Shown here: in pieces, positions 45,934 to 54,226 of the stretch
How positions within the stretch are numbered: the stretch's first letter is position 1
How the letters are laid out: each line of letters starts with the position of its first letter
Assembly (NCBI RefSeq): GCF_000963965.1
Contig: NZ_BAMX01000010.1
Span: 124,001 to 188,000, forward strand
Reading direction: 5' to 3'
Origin: Acetobacter orientalis
Lineage (GTDB): Bacteria > Pseudomonadota > Alphaproteobacteria > Acetobacterales > Acetobacteraceae
Length of the DNA stretch: 64,000 nucleotides
Notes under the pieces: model-generated
The model's input: the letters and a program-made list of their open reading frames with translations, nothing else
Databases searched by the model: none
What the model was told of the DNA's origin: nothing
Made by a program: the position numbers and the translations under genes

Positions 45934-46659
45934 ATGACCGGCCAAACCCCAGACCCCGCAGCCCAATTTAAACAACAGGCAGCAGAATATGCCGCAGCCT
46001 TTGTAAAAGACGGCATGGCCGTTGGCCTTGGCACTGGCTCCACCGCTAAATTTGTTGTGGCAGAACTCGGCCGCCGCATGCGCGAAGAGGGATTGCGTTT
46101 TTGCGCCATTCCCACCTCAGACGCCACAGAAGCTCAAGCGCGTGAGGAAGGTATTCCTCTCACCACCTTTGCCCAGCACCCCTACCTAGATCTGGCAATT
46201 GATGGCGCAGATGAAATTGAGCCGGTCACCCTTAATCTGGTTAAAGGCCGTGGTGGTGCGCTCCTGCGTGAAAAAATTGTTGCCGCCGCGGCCAAACAGT
46301 TTGTTGTGGTGGCAGATGCCAGCAAATATGTAGACCACCTTGGCATGCTCTGCCCCGTACCGGTTGAGGTTGTACCCTTTGGCTGGGAAAGTGCCGCTGC
46401 CCGCTTGGCAGCACTTGGCGCACAGGTTGCCCCACGCAAACATGCCAATGGGTCTTTTTATCTCACTGATGAGAAAAACCTAATTATGGATTGCATATTT
46501 GGGCCAATTACAGACCCAGATGCCCTGAGCCGCTCTATTTATGCTATTGTTGGCGTTATTGAGCACGGCCTGTTTTTACACATGGCAACCCAAACCATTA
46601 CCGCAGGGCCAGAAGGCATCAAGGTACTGGACGTTTCTGGCTCTTCAACACAAGGCTAA
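45934..46659 (+). CDS. rpiA: Ribose-5-phosphate isomerase A
   Basis: Interconverts ribose-5-phosphate and ribulose-5-phosphate. Signature blocks: AVGLGTGSTAKFVVAEL (about residue 30), DLAIDGADEIEP (about 85), KGRGGALLREKIVAAAAK (about 104, catalytic Glu/Lys) and GIIEHG-like GVIEHGLFL near the end. The 241-residue length is standard. It is in tandem with pgl and gntK, five bases before the latter. Confidence 0.97.
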   Translation: MTGQTPDPAAQFKQQAAEYAAAFVKDGMAVGLGTGSTAKFVVAELGRRMREEGLRFCAIPTSDATEAQAREEGIPLTTFAQHPYLDLAIDGADEIEPVTLNLVKGRGGALLREKIVAAAAKQFVVVADASKYVDHLGMLCPVPVEVVPFGWESAAARLAALGAQVAPRKHANGSFYLTDEKNLIMDCIFGPITDPDALSRSIYAIVGVIEHGLFLHMATQTITAGPEGIKVLDVSGSSTQG

Positions 46660-46664
46660 AAACC

Positions 46665-47201
46665 ATGTCCCCCACGCAACCAGTCGCACACAATATTCCT
46701 AAAGAGCTTCTGGTTGTTATGGGGGTTTCTGGCTCTGGCAAAACCACTATTGCCAAAGGGTTGCAAAACGCTCTGGGCTGGCCCTTTCAGGAAGGGGATT
46801 CTCTGCACCCCGCCCAAAACGTAGCCAAAATGGCATCTGGCCAGCCCCTTACAACAGAAGACCGTTGGCCATGGCTTATTGCCTGCCGCACATGGCTAGA
46901 GCAATGCGCCACCCAGCAAACCGGGGGCATACTCACCTGCTCTGCCTTAAAACGCGACTATAGAGACCTGCTGCGCGCTACAGGCCTAACACCCATTTTT
47001 ATATACCTGCACACCAGCACAGATATTTTATTAAACCGCTTAAAAAACCGCCAAGGCCATTATATGCCTGCAAGCCTGCTACCCAGCCAGCTTGAAACCC
47101 TAGAACCACCCATGCCAGATGAGCGCACACTCACCATAGACAGCGCCACCCCGCCGCCCCAAACTATTGCAGAAATTATTAGCCATCTTTCACGCCGTTA
47201 A
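46665..47201 (+). CDS. gntK: Gluconokinase
   Basis: Phosphorylates gluconate to 6-phosphogluconate, feeding the pentose-phosphate path from the gluconate these bacteria make in the periplasm. P-loop GVSGSGKTTIAKGL at about residues 20-33, the substrate segment FQEGDSLHP, and TCSALKRDYRDLLR with the LID-type RQGHYMPASLLPSQLETLEP are typical of the GntK/adenylate-kinase-like group. The 178-residue length is normal. It is five bases after rpiA and probably co-translated. Confidence 0.95.
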   Translation: MSPTQPVAHNIPKELLVVMGVSGSGKTTIAKGLQNALGWPFQEGDSLHPAQNVAKMASGQPLTTEDRWPWLIACRTWLEQCATQQTGGILTCSALKRDYRDLLRATGLTPIFIYLHTSTDILLNRLKNRQGHYMPASLLPSQLETLEPPMPDERTLTIDSATPPPQTIAEIISHLSRR

Positions 47202-47245
47202 CCCATATACAGGGTTTATTGCGGCACGTTTGCAGGGGGCATCTT

Positions 47246-47473
47246 ATGGGCCATAATTACGCAAAACCATTATCATCTGGGCAAAAACTAGAGCGGCTTT
47301 TAGCCCGTATTCCCACCCACTGGGTTATTAAACTAGAGCGCCAACCGGGTACTGCCACATGGCGCGCCCTCACCCACGCCCCAGAGCAAGAAGGGCAATG
47401 GAGTGCTACCCACCAAGACCCGGCAGACGCCCTAGAAGATACATGGCGCAAAAACAGAACGGTTTTGGCCTAA
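47246..47473 (+). CDS. Small conserved-looking protein, unknown
   Basis: A 75-residue soluble protein beginning MGHNYAKPLSSGQKLERLLA, with AGGGGG upstream of the ATG. Trp-, Arg- and Glu-rich with a compact pattern (HWVIKLERQPGTATWRAL and ALEDTWRK). No family or motif recognised. It trails gntK by 44 nt and may be the last gene of the transcript. A longer TTG-started frame begins at 47219. Confidence 0.55.
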   Translation: MGHNYAKPLSSGQKLERLLARIPTHWVIKLERQPGTATWRALTHAPEQEGQWSATHQDPADALEDTWRKNRTVLA

Positions 47474-47808
47474 CCTCTGGCTAACCCAGCTATTTTACAA
47501 ACATTGCTATAACTTATGGTTGTACCGTAGCGGCACGCCACCCCTTTACCCCACTCCAACACGGGCTACCACCCTGCTGCTACCAAACCACCTAGGCCAC
47601 TCCACACACTGGCTAGGTAAGGCTGCCTGCTATGGCGCGGCACTCTGTTATTATTAGCCACAACGCCATGTGGCACATGCGGCGTAAACACACCCCTTAA
47701 TACCAACCACAACCACGCAATGCCCCCACACAAAACATGCGCTGGCGTGTTGCCCCTCTCCGTTCTATATTTTACCCTATACAGACCAATTTTATACAAG
47801 GGTGCTTC
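47474..47808 (+). promoter_or_regulatory. Intergenic leader of the binding-protein gene, with hairpins
   Basis: 335 bp with no gene. CCTAGGCCA at about 47591 pairs with TGGCTAGG at about 47609 (one bulge), and ACGCC-ATGTG-G-CACAT-GC-GGCGT folds at 47663-47685. The second may be a 5'-leader structure. It does not match the cobalamin riboswitch that would suit the downstream gene. Confidence 0.35.
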
Positions 47809-48873
47809 ATGCGGTTTTCTCTGTCTTTGGCAAGCATGTGCCGTACAACCGCCACCAAAGCGCACAAAGCCAGCCTTTTGCTCTGCTGCACGCTTGGTCT
47901 AGGCTTTGCACCCTCTTTTACCCCGGCCTTGGCCCGTAACGTTACGGATATGTCTGGCACAGTTGTAAACGTGCCAGACACCCCTACCGCCATTGCAGAC
48001 CTTTGGTTTGCCCATAACGAAATTTTGGTCATGCTCGGTGCCGCCGCCAAAATTAAAGTAACGGCTGAAAACCCCAAAGACAGCCCGTGGCTGTTTAAAG
48101 TGGCCCCCGTGCTGCTAAGCGCACGCACAGGGGTACGCCCAGAAAGCGCCAACCCAGAAGACCTGCTGGCCCGTAAAATTGATCTGGTTTTTGTACCGCA
48201 ACGCGCCACGGCTGAAACCTTGCGCCATGCCAGCCTACCCACGCTTGATGCGCATTATGCCACCTTACCAGACATGCTGCGCTCTCTAGACATGACAGCC
48301 CAAGCCCTTGGTACGCCAGAAGCCCACAACACAGCACATCTTTACCGTAGCCAGATGGAGCATATGCTGGCCCTGCTGCAAAGCCGTACAGCCCCCCTGC
48401 CAGCCACCGCCCGCCCAAGAGTGCTACACATAGCCCGCCTAAACCCTTTACAAATTGATGGCACCAACACACTCATTGATAGCTGGATCACGGCCGCAGG
48501 CGGGCAAAACGCCGCCACAGTTTCTGGCAACCATAAACCCACAACGTTTGAACAAATTGCAGCGTGGAACCCAGACCTTATTATACTCGGGGCCACCGCA
48601 GGCTTACCCGCACAAGACGCGCCGCTACGCAGCCTGCCAGCTTTTGCAAAAGGCCACTGGGCCGTTAACCCCCAAGGCGTTTTTTCATGGGACCGATACG
48701 GGTGTGAAGAACTGCTCCAGCTTGAATGGGCCGCCAAACTCTTCCACCCCACCCTTTTTACAGACCTTAATTTACCACACGACGTAAAAGCGTTTTACCG
48801 CACGTTTTTTCATTACACGCTCAATGACGATGACACCGCTCGTATTCTGGCTGCCCGCCCTCCGGCTCCATAA
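47809..48873 (+). CDS. Periplasmic binding protein (iron-siderophore/cobalamin type), orphan
   Basis: A two-lobe class III solute-binding protein for an ABC importer of ferric siderophore, haem or cobalamin. The signal peptide covers about 1-42, ending FTPALA. The mature part starts RNVTDMSGTVVNVPDTPTAI, the usual FecB/BtuF opening (defining strand pair then P-x-R-like turn), with DLWFAHNEILVMLGAAAKI, ARKIDLVFVP and FEQIAAWNPDLIIL. The length is 354 residues. No permease or ATPase gene is adjacent. AAGGG lies 6 nt before the ATG at 47809; the frame extends to 47737. Confidence 0.85.
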   Translation: MRFSLSLASMCRTTATKAHKASLLLCCTLGLGFAPSFTPALARNVTDMSGTVVNVPDTPTAIADLWFAHNEILVMLGAAAKIKVTAENPKDSPWLFKVAPVLLSARTGVRPESANPEDLLARKIDLVFVPQRATAETLRHASLPTLDAHYATLPDMLRSLDMTAQALGTPEAHNTAHLYRSQMEHMLALLQSRTAPLPATARPRVLHIARLNPLQIDGTNTLIDSWITAAGGQNAATVSGNHKPTTFEQIAAWNPDLIILGATAGLPAQDAPLRSLPAFAKGHWAVNPQGVFSWDRYGCEELLQLEWAAKLFHPTLFTDLNLPHDVKAFYRTFFHYTLNDDDTARILAARPPAP

Positions 48874-49031
48874 CAGGGCCGCTTCCTCTTTTTAAAAGCC
48901 GCACAGACTACAGGTTTGTGAAACACTGCCCTTTTGCACAAAAACATCTTTGCCTGCACCCATAAGTGCAGGCATGATACGCACGTGACACACCAACTGG
49001 CATATATTCTGCCTGCTGTGCAGCAGCCATC

Positions 49032-50801
49032 ATGACCGGGCTGCTAGACCACATGCGCACCCACGCAACACCGCCCCGTTTTTTGGCGGCCTTGCGGGCT
49101 TTGGTACGCACAGACTCTCTTTGGCTTATTGCCCTTGCCGCCATAACTGGCATTCTTGCTGGCTGTGTTGTAAGCGCCATGACCGCCACCACTTTACTGG
49201 CCCACCAACTTTTAGCGCCCGGCGCAGGCCGGTTGTCTGGCCTAAAAGCTATAGACCCAGTACGGGCTTTACTGGTGCCCACTTTGGGGGGGCTTTTATT
49301 AGGGGGCGTTGGCGCACTGCTCGCCCGCAACAGGCGCTTTACCCCAATAGACCCCGTAGAAGCCAACGCCTTGCATGGTGGCCGCATGTCTTTGCGCGAC
49401 AGCTTGCTGGTGGCCTTGCAAACCGTTCTCTCCAACGGCTGTGGGGCATCTTTGGGGCTAGAGGCCGGGTTTAGCCAGTTAGGAGCAGCCTTTGGGTCGC
49501 GCATTGGGCGGCAGTTGCGTATGCACCGGGCCGATGTACGCCTGCTTGTTGGCTGCGGTGCCGCCGGAGCAATTGGGGCCGCGTTTGATGCCCCCCTGGC
49601 CGGAGCTTTTTACGCGTTTGAGCTTATTATTGGCACGTACACCCTCTCGGCCCTTGCCCCTATTGCGTTGGCAGCCATAGCGGCCCTTGGTGTTGTACAT
49701 GCCACGGGCATGGTTACCCCCTCGGTTCTGGTGTCAACGCCTGTGCGTATTCCGGCCGTTGCTTATGTGCCTATTGCTGGCCTTGGTATTGTTGCAGCCT
49801 TTGTGGGTATTGCCCTTATGCGCGCTGTCACCTTAACCGAGCAGGCCATGCGCACACTACCGCTACCAGAGTGGCTTAAACCTGCCTTGGGGGGCTTGCT
49901 GGTTGGGCTGTTAGCCCTCATCTCGCCCTCCGTGCTGTCTTCTGGCCACATGGCCATGCAAATGGGGCTTATTAGTACGCCACCACTGCTTTTGGCCGCC
50001 GGCTTGCTGGGGCTTAAAGCCTTGGCCTCGGCCATTTCTATTGGGTCTGGCTTTAGAGGAGGGCTGTTTTTTGCGTCTCTTTATCTAGGGGTTTTAACAG
50101 GCGCTGTTTTTGCCGGGGTGCTGGCCCCTATTATGGCGTTGCCGGTTTCGGTTTGCTCTGTTGTGGGCATGTGCGCTCTGGCTGTAGCCGTTATTGGCGG
50201 CCCCATGACCATGATTTTTCTGGCTCTTGAAACAACCGGCAGCCTCCCCCTTACCAGTGCGGTTATGGTCTCGGCCATTTTATCTTCCATGACCGTGCGC
50301 CGCACTTTTGGGTATTCCTTTGCGACATGGCGCTTTCATTTACGCGGTGAAAATATACGCTCTGGCGTAGATGTTGGCTGGATGCGCAGCCTAACCGTAG
50401 CCCGCATGATGCGTACCGAAGTGCCAACCCTACCCGCCACGGCTACCGTAGCCACAGCACGAGACACCTACCCCGGCGCAACCCCGCGCTACATTATTTT
50501 GCGCGACGCACACCGCCGCTATGTAGGGCTTATTGAAAACACACAACTACATGCCCGGCACTATGCAGACACAACCCCCGTCACCGCCTTAGTGCAAACT
50601 GGGGATGAAACCCTCTCGCCTGATACATCACTGTCCTGCGCGTTAGATAGTTTTGAGCGCACCACCCGCCCTGCTCTAGCTGTTACAAACGAAAATGGTA
50701 TGGTGTTGGGCTTATTAAGCGAGCGCTACGTTTTGCGCCGCTACGCAGAAGAGCTTGAACGCACCCGCCGCGAACTAGCCGGCGAAAAACACAAACATTG
50801 A
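49032..50801 (+). CDS. ClC-family chloride channel/antiporter with CBS domains
   Basis: Dimeric ClC anion transporter. The membrane domain (about 25-425) shows NGCGASLGLEAGFSQLGAAF, where the canonical GxEGP is GLEAG; the gating Glu is kept, which favours Cl-/H+ exchange over a channel. GSGFRGGLFFASLYLGVLTG matches the GxFxP helix, ending differently. Residues about 450-589 form a CBS pair (ARMMRTEVPTLPATATVATA to LSERYVLRRYAEELERTRRE). The last codon region overlaps or abuts the next gene. Start at 49032 lacks a strong ribosome site. Confidence 0.9.
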   Translation: MTGLLDHMRTHATPPRFLAALRALVRTDSLWLIALAAITGILAGCVVSAMTATTLLAHQLLAPGAGRLSGLKAIDPVRALLVPTLGGLLLGGVGALLARNRRFTPIDPVEANALHGGRMSLRDSLLVALQTVLSNGCGASLGLEAGFSQLGAAFGSRIGRQLRMHRADVRLLVGCGAAGAIGAAFDAPLAGAFYAFELIIGTYTLSALAPIALAAIAALGVVHATGMVTPSVLVSTPVRIPAVAYVPIAGLGIVAAFVGIALMRAVTLTEQAMRTLPLPEWLKPALGGLLVGLLALISPSVLSSGHMAMQMGLISTPPLLLAAGLLGLKALASAISIGSGFRGGLFFASLYLGVLTGAVFAGVLAPIMALPVSVCSVVGMCALAVAVIGGPMTMIFLALETTGSLPLTSAVMVSAILSSMTVRRTFGYSFATWRFHLRGENIRSGVDVGWMRSLTVARMMRTEVPTLPATATVATARDTYPGATPRYIILRDAHRRYVGLIENTQLHARHYADTTPVTALVQTGDETLSPDTSLSCALDSFERTTRPALAVTNENGMVLGLLSERYVLRRYAEELERTRRELAGEKHKH

Positions 50802-50809
50802 AAACCCCC

Positions 50810-51616
50810 ATGAGCCTCAACACCGTCTCCCCCGCTATCAAGCACGATGTTGCACAACGCCTTAAAACGCTTGAGCGACAAGAAAACATGCATATTCTGT
50901 TGGCCGTTGAATCTGGCTCTCGGGCCTGGGGTTTCCCTTCCCCCGACAGTGATTACGATATTCGCTTTGTGTATATCCGCCCGCGAGATTGGTATCTTCA
51001 ACTCCACCCCGGCCGAGACGTTATAGAAACCCCAATAGAAAATGATATTGACCTAAACGGGTGGGACATACGCAAAGCCCTGCTGCTTTTGCTCAAGTCC
51101 AACGCGGTTATAAGTGAATGGATAGATTCCCCCATTCGCTACCTGCCAGACCACCCCGTTGTGCAGCACCTCAGCCAACTAGCCGACACCGTGCTCAATG
51201 CCCGCGGCCTCGCCCACCATTATGCAAGCCTTGGCAACAACGCAGCAGAGCGGTGGCTTACTTCTGACGGCCCCGTGCCCGTTAAAAAATACTTTTATGC
51301 GCTCCGCCCGGCTCTTGCCATACGCTGCCTGCGCCTAGCGCCCCACAGCCGCCCGCCCATGAACCTGCAAGCCCTTGTTGAACGCGCCACTCTTACCCCC
51401 GCCCTGCAAGAAGACATAGCCACGCTGGTTGCTGCCAAAGCCCGTACAAACGAGCGCCACAACACAGCCCGCCTACCGGCCCTAGAAGCCCTTATTAAAG
51501 ACGAACTTCACCGCGCACCCGAAATACCAGCCCATACCACCTGCAATGCCACACAAGCTCTGGCACAAAGCAATCAGATTTTTCTTGATCTCGTAAACAG
51601 CTTCCCGGCATCGTAG
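50810..51616 (+). CDS. Predicted nucleotidyltransferase (RlaP/DUF2204-like)
   Basis: A 268-residue member of the polymerase-beta nucleotidyltransferase superfamily, RlaP (PF10127) type. The active-site pattern is ESGSRAWGFPSPDSDYDIRF (G-S then D-x-D), followed by IDLNGWDIRKALLLLLKSN. These proteins are linked in phage and some bacteria to RNA repair, but most bacterial members have no tested role. It begins nine bases after the ClC stop without a clear ribosome site; an in-frame TTG at 50798 overlaps it. Co-transcription with the ClC gene is likely. A hairpin follows. Confidence 0.85.
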   Translation: MSLNTVSPAIKHDVAQRLKTLERQENMHILLAVESGSRAWGFPSPDSDYDIRFVYIRPRDWYLQLHPGRDVIETPIENDIDLNGWDIRKALLLLLKSNAVISEWIDSPIRYLPDHPVVQHLSQLADTVLNARGLAHHYASLGNNAAERWLTSDGPVPVKKYFYALRPALAIRCLRLAPHSRPPMNLQALVERATLTPALQEDIATLVAAKARTNERHNTARLPALEALIKDELHRAPEIPAHTTCNATQALAQSNQIFLDLVNSFPAS

Positions 51617-51628
51617 AGGGCACACGAA

Positions 51629-51668
51629 AAAGGCCAAAGCCCAGACAAATTTCTGACGCCTGGCCTTT
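51629..51668 (+). terminator. Hairpin after the nucleotidyltransferase gene
   Basis: AAAGGCCA (51629-51636) pairs with TGGCCTTT (51661-51668); the 24-nt loop is long and the T-tail short. Confidence 0.6.
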
Positions 51669-51711
51669 AAGGCCTTACCCTTTTAACCCTTGCCAGCAAC
51701 AGGATTTCCCC

Positions 51712-52146
51712 ATGTCCATCAACACCTCTTCTGATGGGCGTCTTGTGCATTTTCCCGGCAAAACGGTGCTCTCTCGGCAAGAGGCTATGCATTATTTAGG
51801 GGTAAGCCGTATGGCATTTTTGGCCCTACGCACCCTACGCTGCACCCCCCGCCCCCGCCAGCTAGACGGCCGCTCTGTCTACCGGGAAGAAGAGCTGGAG
51901 CGTTTCAAAACAGGGTTATTGCAGGCTGTGGGCGTAAGCCAAACAGATACCCCTTACCAACAAACGCGACACACCCCACACTTGCCCCCTTTACAAGCCC
52001 AGCCAGCCCCCCAAACACCGCCCGCACCCCATATTGACCCGCTTATGCAACTGCTAGCCCGTGCGGCTATACGGCACAGGGTTGTTTTGCTGGTATTGTG
52101 GGGCATGGTTTTTGTTGGTGGGCTGTGTACGCTCATTTTATTTTAA
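51712..52146 (+). CDS. Helix-turn-helix protein with a C-terminal membrane anchor
   Basis: 144 residues. The N-terminal half (about 18-65: VLSRQEAMHYLGVSRMAFLA to DGRSVYREEELERFKTG) is an excisionase/MerR-like winged helix. A Pro/Gln/Thr-rich linker (75-112) leads to a single C-terminal membrane helix (VVLLVLWGMVFVGGLCTLIL), so the DNA-binding domain should be tethered at the cytoplasmic face. No integrase or phage gene is near, which argues against a real excisionase. AGGA-type ribosome site upstream. I know no named family with this layout in acetic acid bacteria. Confidence 0.75.
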   Translation: MSINTSSDGRLVHFPGKTVLSRQEAMHYLGVSRMAFLALRTLRCTPRPRQLDGRSVYREEELERFKTGLLQAVGVSQTDTPYQQTRHTPHLPPLQAQPAPQTPPAPHIDPLMQLLARAAIRHRVVLLVLWGMVFVGGLCTLILF

Positions 52147-52255
52147 CCCTACGCACATACCCCACCTACCAAAGACGTGAAGGCCACCCCCCTTTAGGTT
52201 GGCAACAAATTGCGGCTTGATACACTTGGTTTTGCACACTCTAAAGAACCGAGCC

Positions 52256-53284
52256 ATGCCCACACAAAGTCTGCCCCACGCCACCATGCAAGCAGTATGC
52301 TACACTCAGCCCGGCGCGGCTGAGGTTATGCACCTAGAAAGCCTGCCCGTGCCCCAACCCGGCCGGGGCGAGGTCTTGGTACGTGTCTTAGCCGCAGGTG
52401 TTAACCGGCCAGACCTCATGCAACGCCAAGGACTTTACCCGCCACCGCCCGGTGCCAACCCCCGCCTTGGCCTTGAAGTAGCAGGCGAGGTTATAGCCAC
52501 AGGCCCAGCACTAGAGGGCCAACACATGCCCGCATTAGGTAGCCGCGTGTGCGCTTTGGCCAATGGCGGCGGTTATGCCACCTACTGCCTAGTGCCCGCT
52601 GGCCAGTGCCTACCGTGGCCAGAAGGGTTTGACGCCATACAGGCTGCCGCCTTGCCAGAAACCTATTTTACCGTGTGGTCTAACCTGTTTATGCCCACCA
52701 TTATGGCACCGGGCACCCGCGTGCTTATTCATGGTGGGGCAAGTGGTATTGGCACAACCGCCATACAGCTTGTTAAGGCGTTTGGCGGGCACCCGTTTGC
52801 AACCGCTGGCAGCACAGAAAAATGCGCTCTCTGCACAAGCCTTGGGGCCAAGGCCATAAACTACAAAGAAGAAGACTTTGCAGAACGCCTACACACCCTT
52901 ACCCAAGGCCGCGGCGTTAACCTGATTTTGGATATGATTGGCGGCGCCTATCTCGACCGCAACCTAAAAAGCCTGTCACCTGATGGGCGCCTGGTGATTA
53001 TTGCCCTGCAAGGCGGCGCCAAAGCCGAAAAAGCAGACTTGGCCCGTATCATGACCCGCCGCCTTACCGTAACCGGCAGCACCCTGCGCGCCCGAGATGC
53101 CACAGCGAAAGGCCGCATAGCCCGGCAGTTACAAGAGCATGTCTGGCCCTTACTGGCTGAGGGCCAAGTGCGCCCCCTTATTCATGCCGTGTTCCCGCTT
53201 TCACAAGTTGTTGCGGCCCATAAGGCGTTAGAAGAAGGGCAGCATTGCGGTAAAATTATTCTGGTGCCAGACCATACACAATAA
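52256..53284 (+). CDS. NAD(P)H quinone oxidoreductase (PIG3/zinc-free MDR family)
   Basis: Medium-chain reductase without catalytic zinc. GroES-like domain at 1-120 (VRVLAAGVNRPDLMQRQGLY, PPPPGANPRLGLEVAG) then the Rossmann domain with LIHGGASGIGTTAIQL (about 160) and LDMIGGAYLDRNLKSL. The pattern is that of TIGR02824/PIG3 quinone reductases. I start at ATG 52256; ATG 52286 would drop ten residues and TTG 52199 would extend it. It is a single gene, 160 nt before yggS. Confidence 0.92.
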   Translation: MPTQSLPHATMQAVCYTQPGAAEVMHLESLPVPQPGRGEVLVRVLAAGVNRPDLMQRQGLYPPPPGANPRLGLEVAGEVIATGPALEGQHMPALGSRVCALANGGGYATYCLVPAGQCLPWPEGFDAIQAAALPETYFTVWSNLFMPTIMAPGTRVLIHGGASGIGTTAIQLVKAFGGHPFATAGSTEKCALCTSLGAKAINYKEEDFAERLHTLTQGRGVNLILDMIGGAYLDRNLKSLSPDGRLVIIALQGGAKAEKADLARIMTRRLTVTGSTLRARDATAKGRIARQLQEHVWPLLAEGQVRPLIHAVFPLSQVVAAHKALEEGQHCGKIILVPDHTQ

Positions 53285-53444
53285 GGCCCATAAGGCACGA
53301 ATACCCCCTACCCGGTAGAAGGGTGCCTTTTCTTTGCAGGATCAGCTAGAGTAAACGTTAAGCCTATTCTAGCGAAACTGCACCGTTGGGTGCAGTATGC
53401 GTTGTTTGCCTCTGACCTCGATCTATGAGAAGTCCTGTATTGTT

Positions 53445-54128
53445 ATGGTGACACCCTCCGCTCTGGTAGACAGACTGGCGCAAGTGCGCGCTCAGATCGA
53501 AACCGCCGCACGCCACGCCCACCGAGACCCCAACGCGGTCACGCTGGTGGCGGTCTCCAAATTTCACCCTGCCAGCAGTGTGCAAGAGGCACTGGCGGCA
53601 GGCCAGCGTGTATTTGGTGAAAACCGGGTGCAAGAAGCCGCCGCTAAATTTCCCGCCTTACGCGCCCAATACCCAGATATAAGGCTGCACCTTATTGGCG
53701 GCCTGCAAACCAACAAAGCCAAAGACGCCGTGCAGCTGGCAGACATGATAGAAAGCCTAGACCGCCCTGCACTGGCAGATGCCCTCGCCAAAGCAGCAGA
53801 CAGCGTGGGCCGCATGCCCGACTTGTTGATAGAAGTAAATACCGGCGACGAACCCCAGAAATTTGGTGTACCAAAAGAGCAGGCAGATGCGTTTATACGC
53901 ACCTGCCGCCAGCGTTTTGGCACCAGCCTTAAAGGGCTTATGTGCATACCCCCCGCAACCCAAGACCCCACGCCCCATTTCCAGCTTTTGCGCAGCATGG
54001 CGCAAACACATGGGCTGCCCGTGCTGTCTATGGGGATGTCGGCAGATTACCCGCAGGCTATTGCCCAAGGCGCTACCCTTGTGCGCGTTGGCACCGCCAT
54101 TTTTGGCGCACGCCCTGCCACGCCTTAA
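53445..54128 (+). CDS. yggS: YggS family PLP homeostasis protein
   Basis: Single-domain TIM-barrel pyridoxal-phosphate protein (PLPBP) that buffers PLP and affects amino- and keto-acid metabolism. PLP Lys in VTLVAVSKFHPAS, GENRVQEAAAKFPAL, HLIGGLQTNKAKDAV, EVNTGDEPQKFGV and LSMGMSADYPQAIAQGATLV, then VRVGTAIFG. The 227 residues match the family. The ATG at 53445 is chosen; the frame extends to 53397. Confidence 0.95.
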   Translation: MVTPSALVDRLAQVRAQIETAARHAHRDPNAVTLVAVSKFHPASSVQEALAAGQRVFGENRVQEAAAKFPALRAQYPDIRLHLIGGLQTNKAKDAVQLADMIESLDRPALADALAKAADSVGRMPDLLIEVNTGDEPQKFGVPKEQADAFIRTCRQRFGTSLKGLMCIPPATQDPTPHFQLLRSMAQTHGLPVLSMGMSADYPQAIAQGATLVRVGTAIFGARPATP

Positions 54129-54226
54129 CATAAAGCCCTAGCCAATCATGCATTCCCTTTCTGTTGGCAGCACTGTAAACCCCGCCACCACATGCCCCCG
54201 TTGCACCACTTGGAGCCAGAGCTAAC

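Noticed and set aside
47474..47808. Cobalamin riboswitch before the binding-protein gene
   Set aside because: The conserved boxes (such as GCCACTG with its partners) are absent; only simple hairpins are seen.
51712..52146. Phage excisionase and hence a prophage remnant
   Set aside because: No integrase, phage gene or attachment repeat is near, and the protein has a membrane tail.
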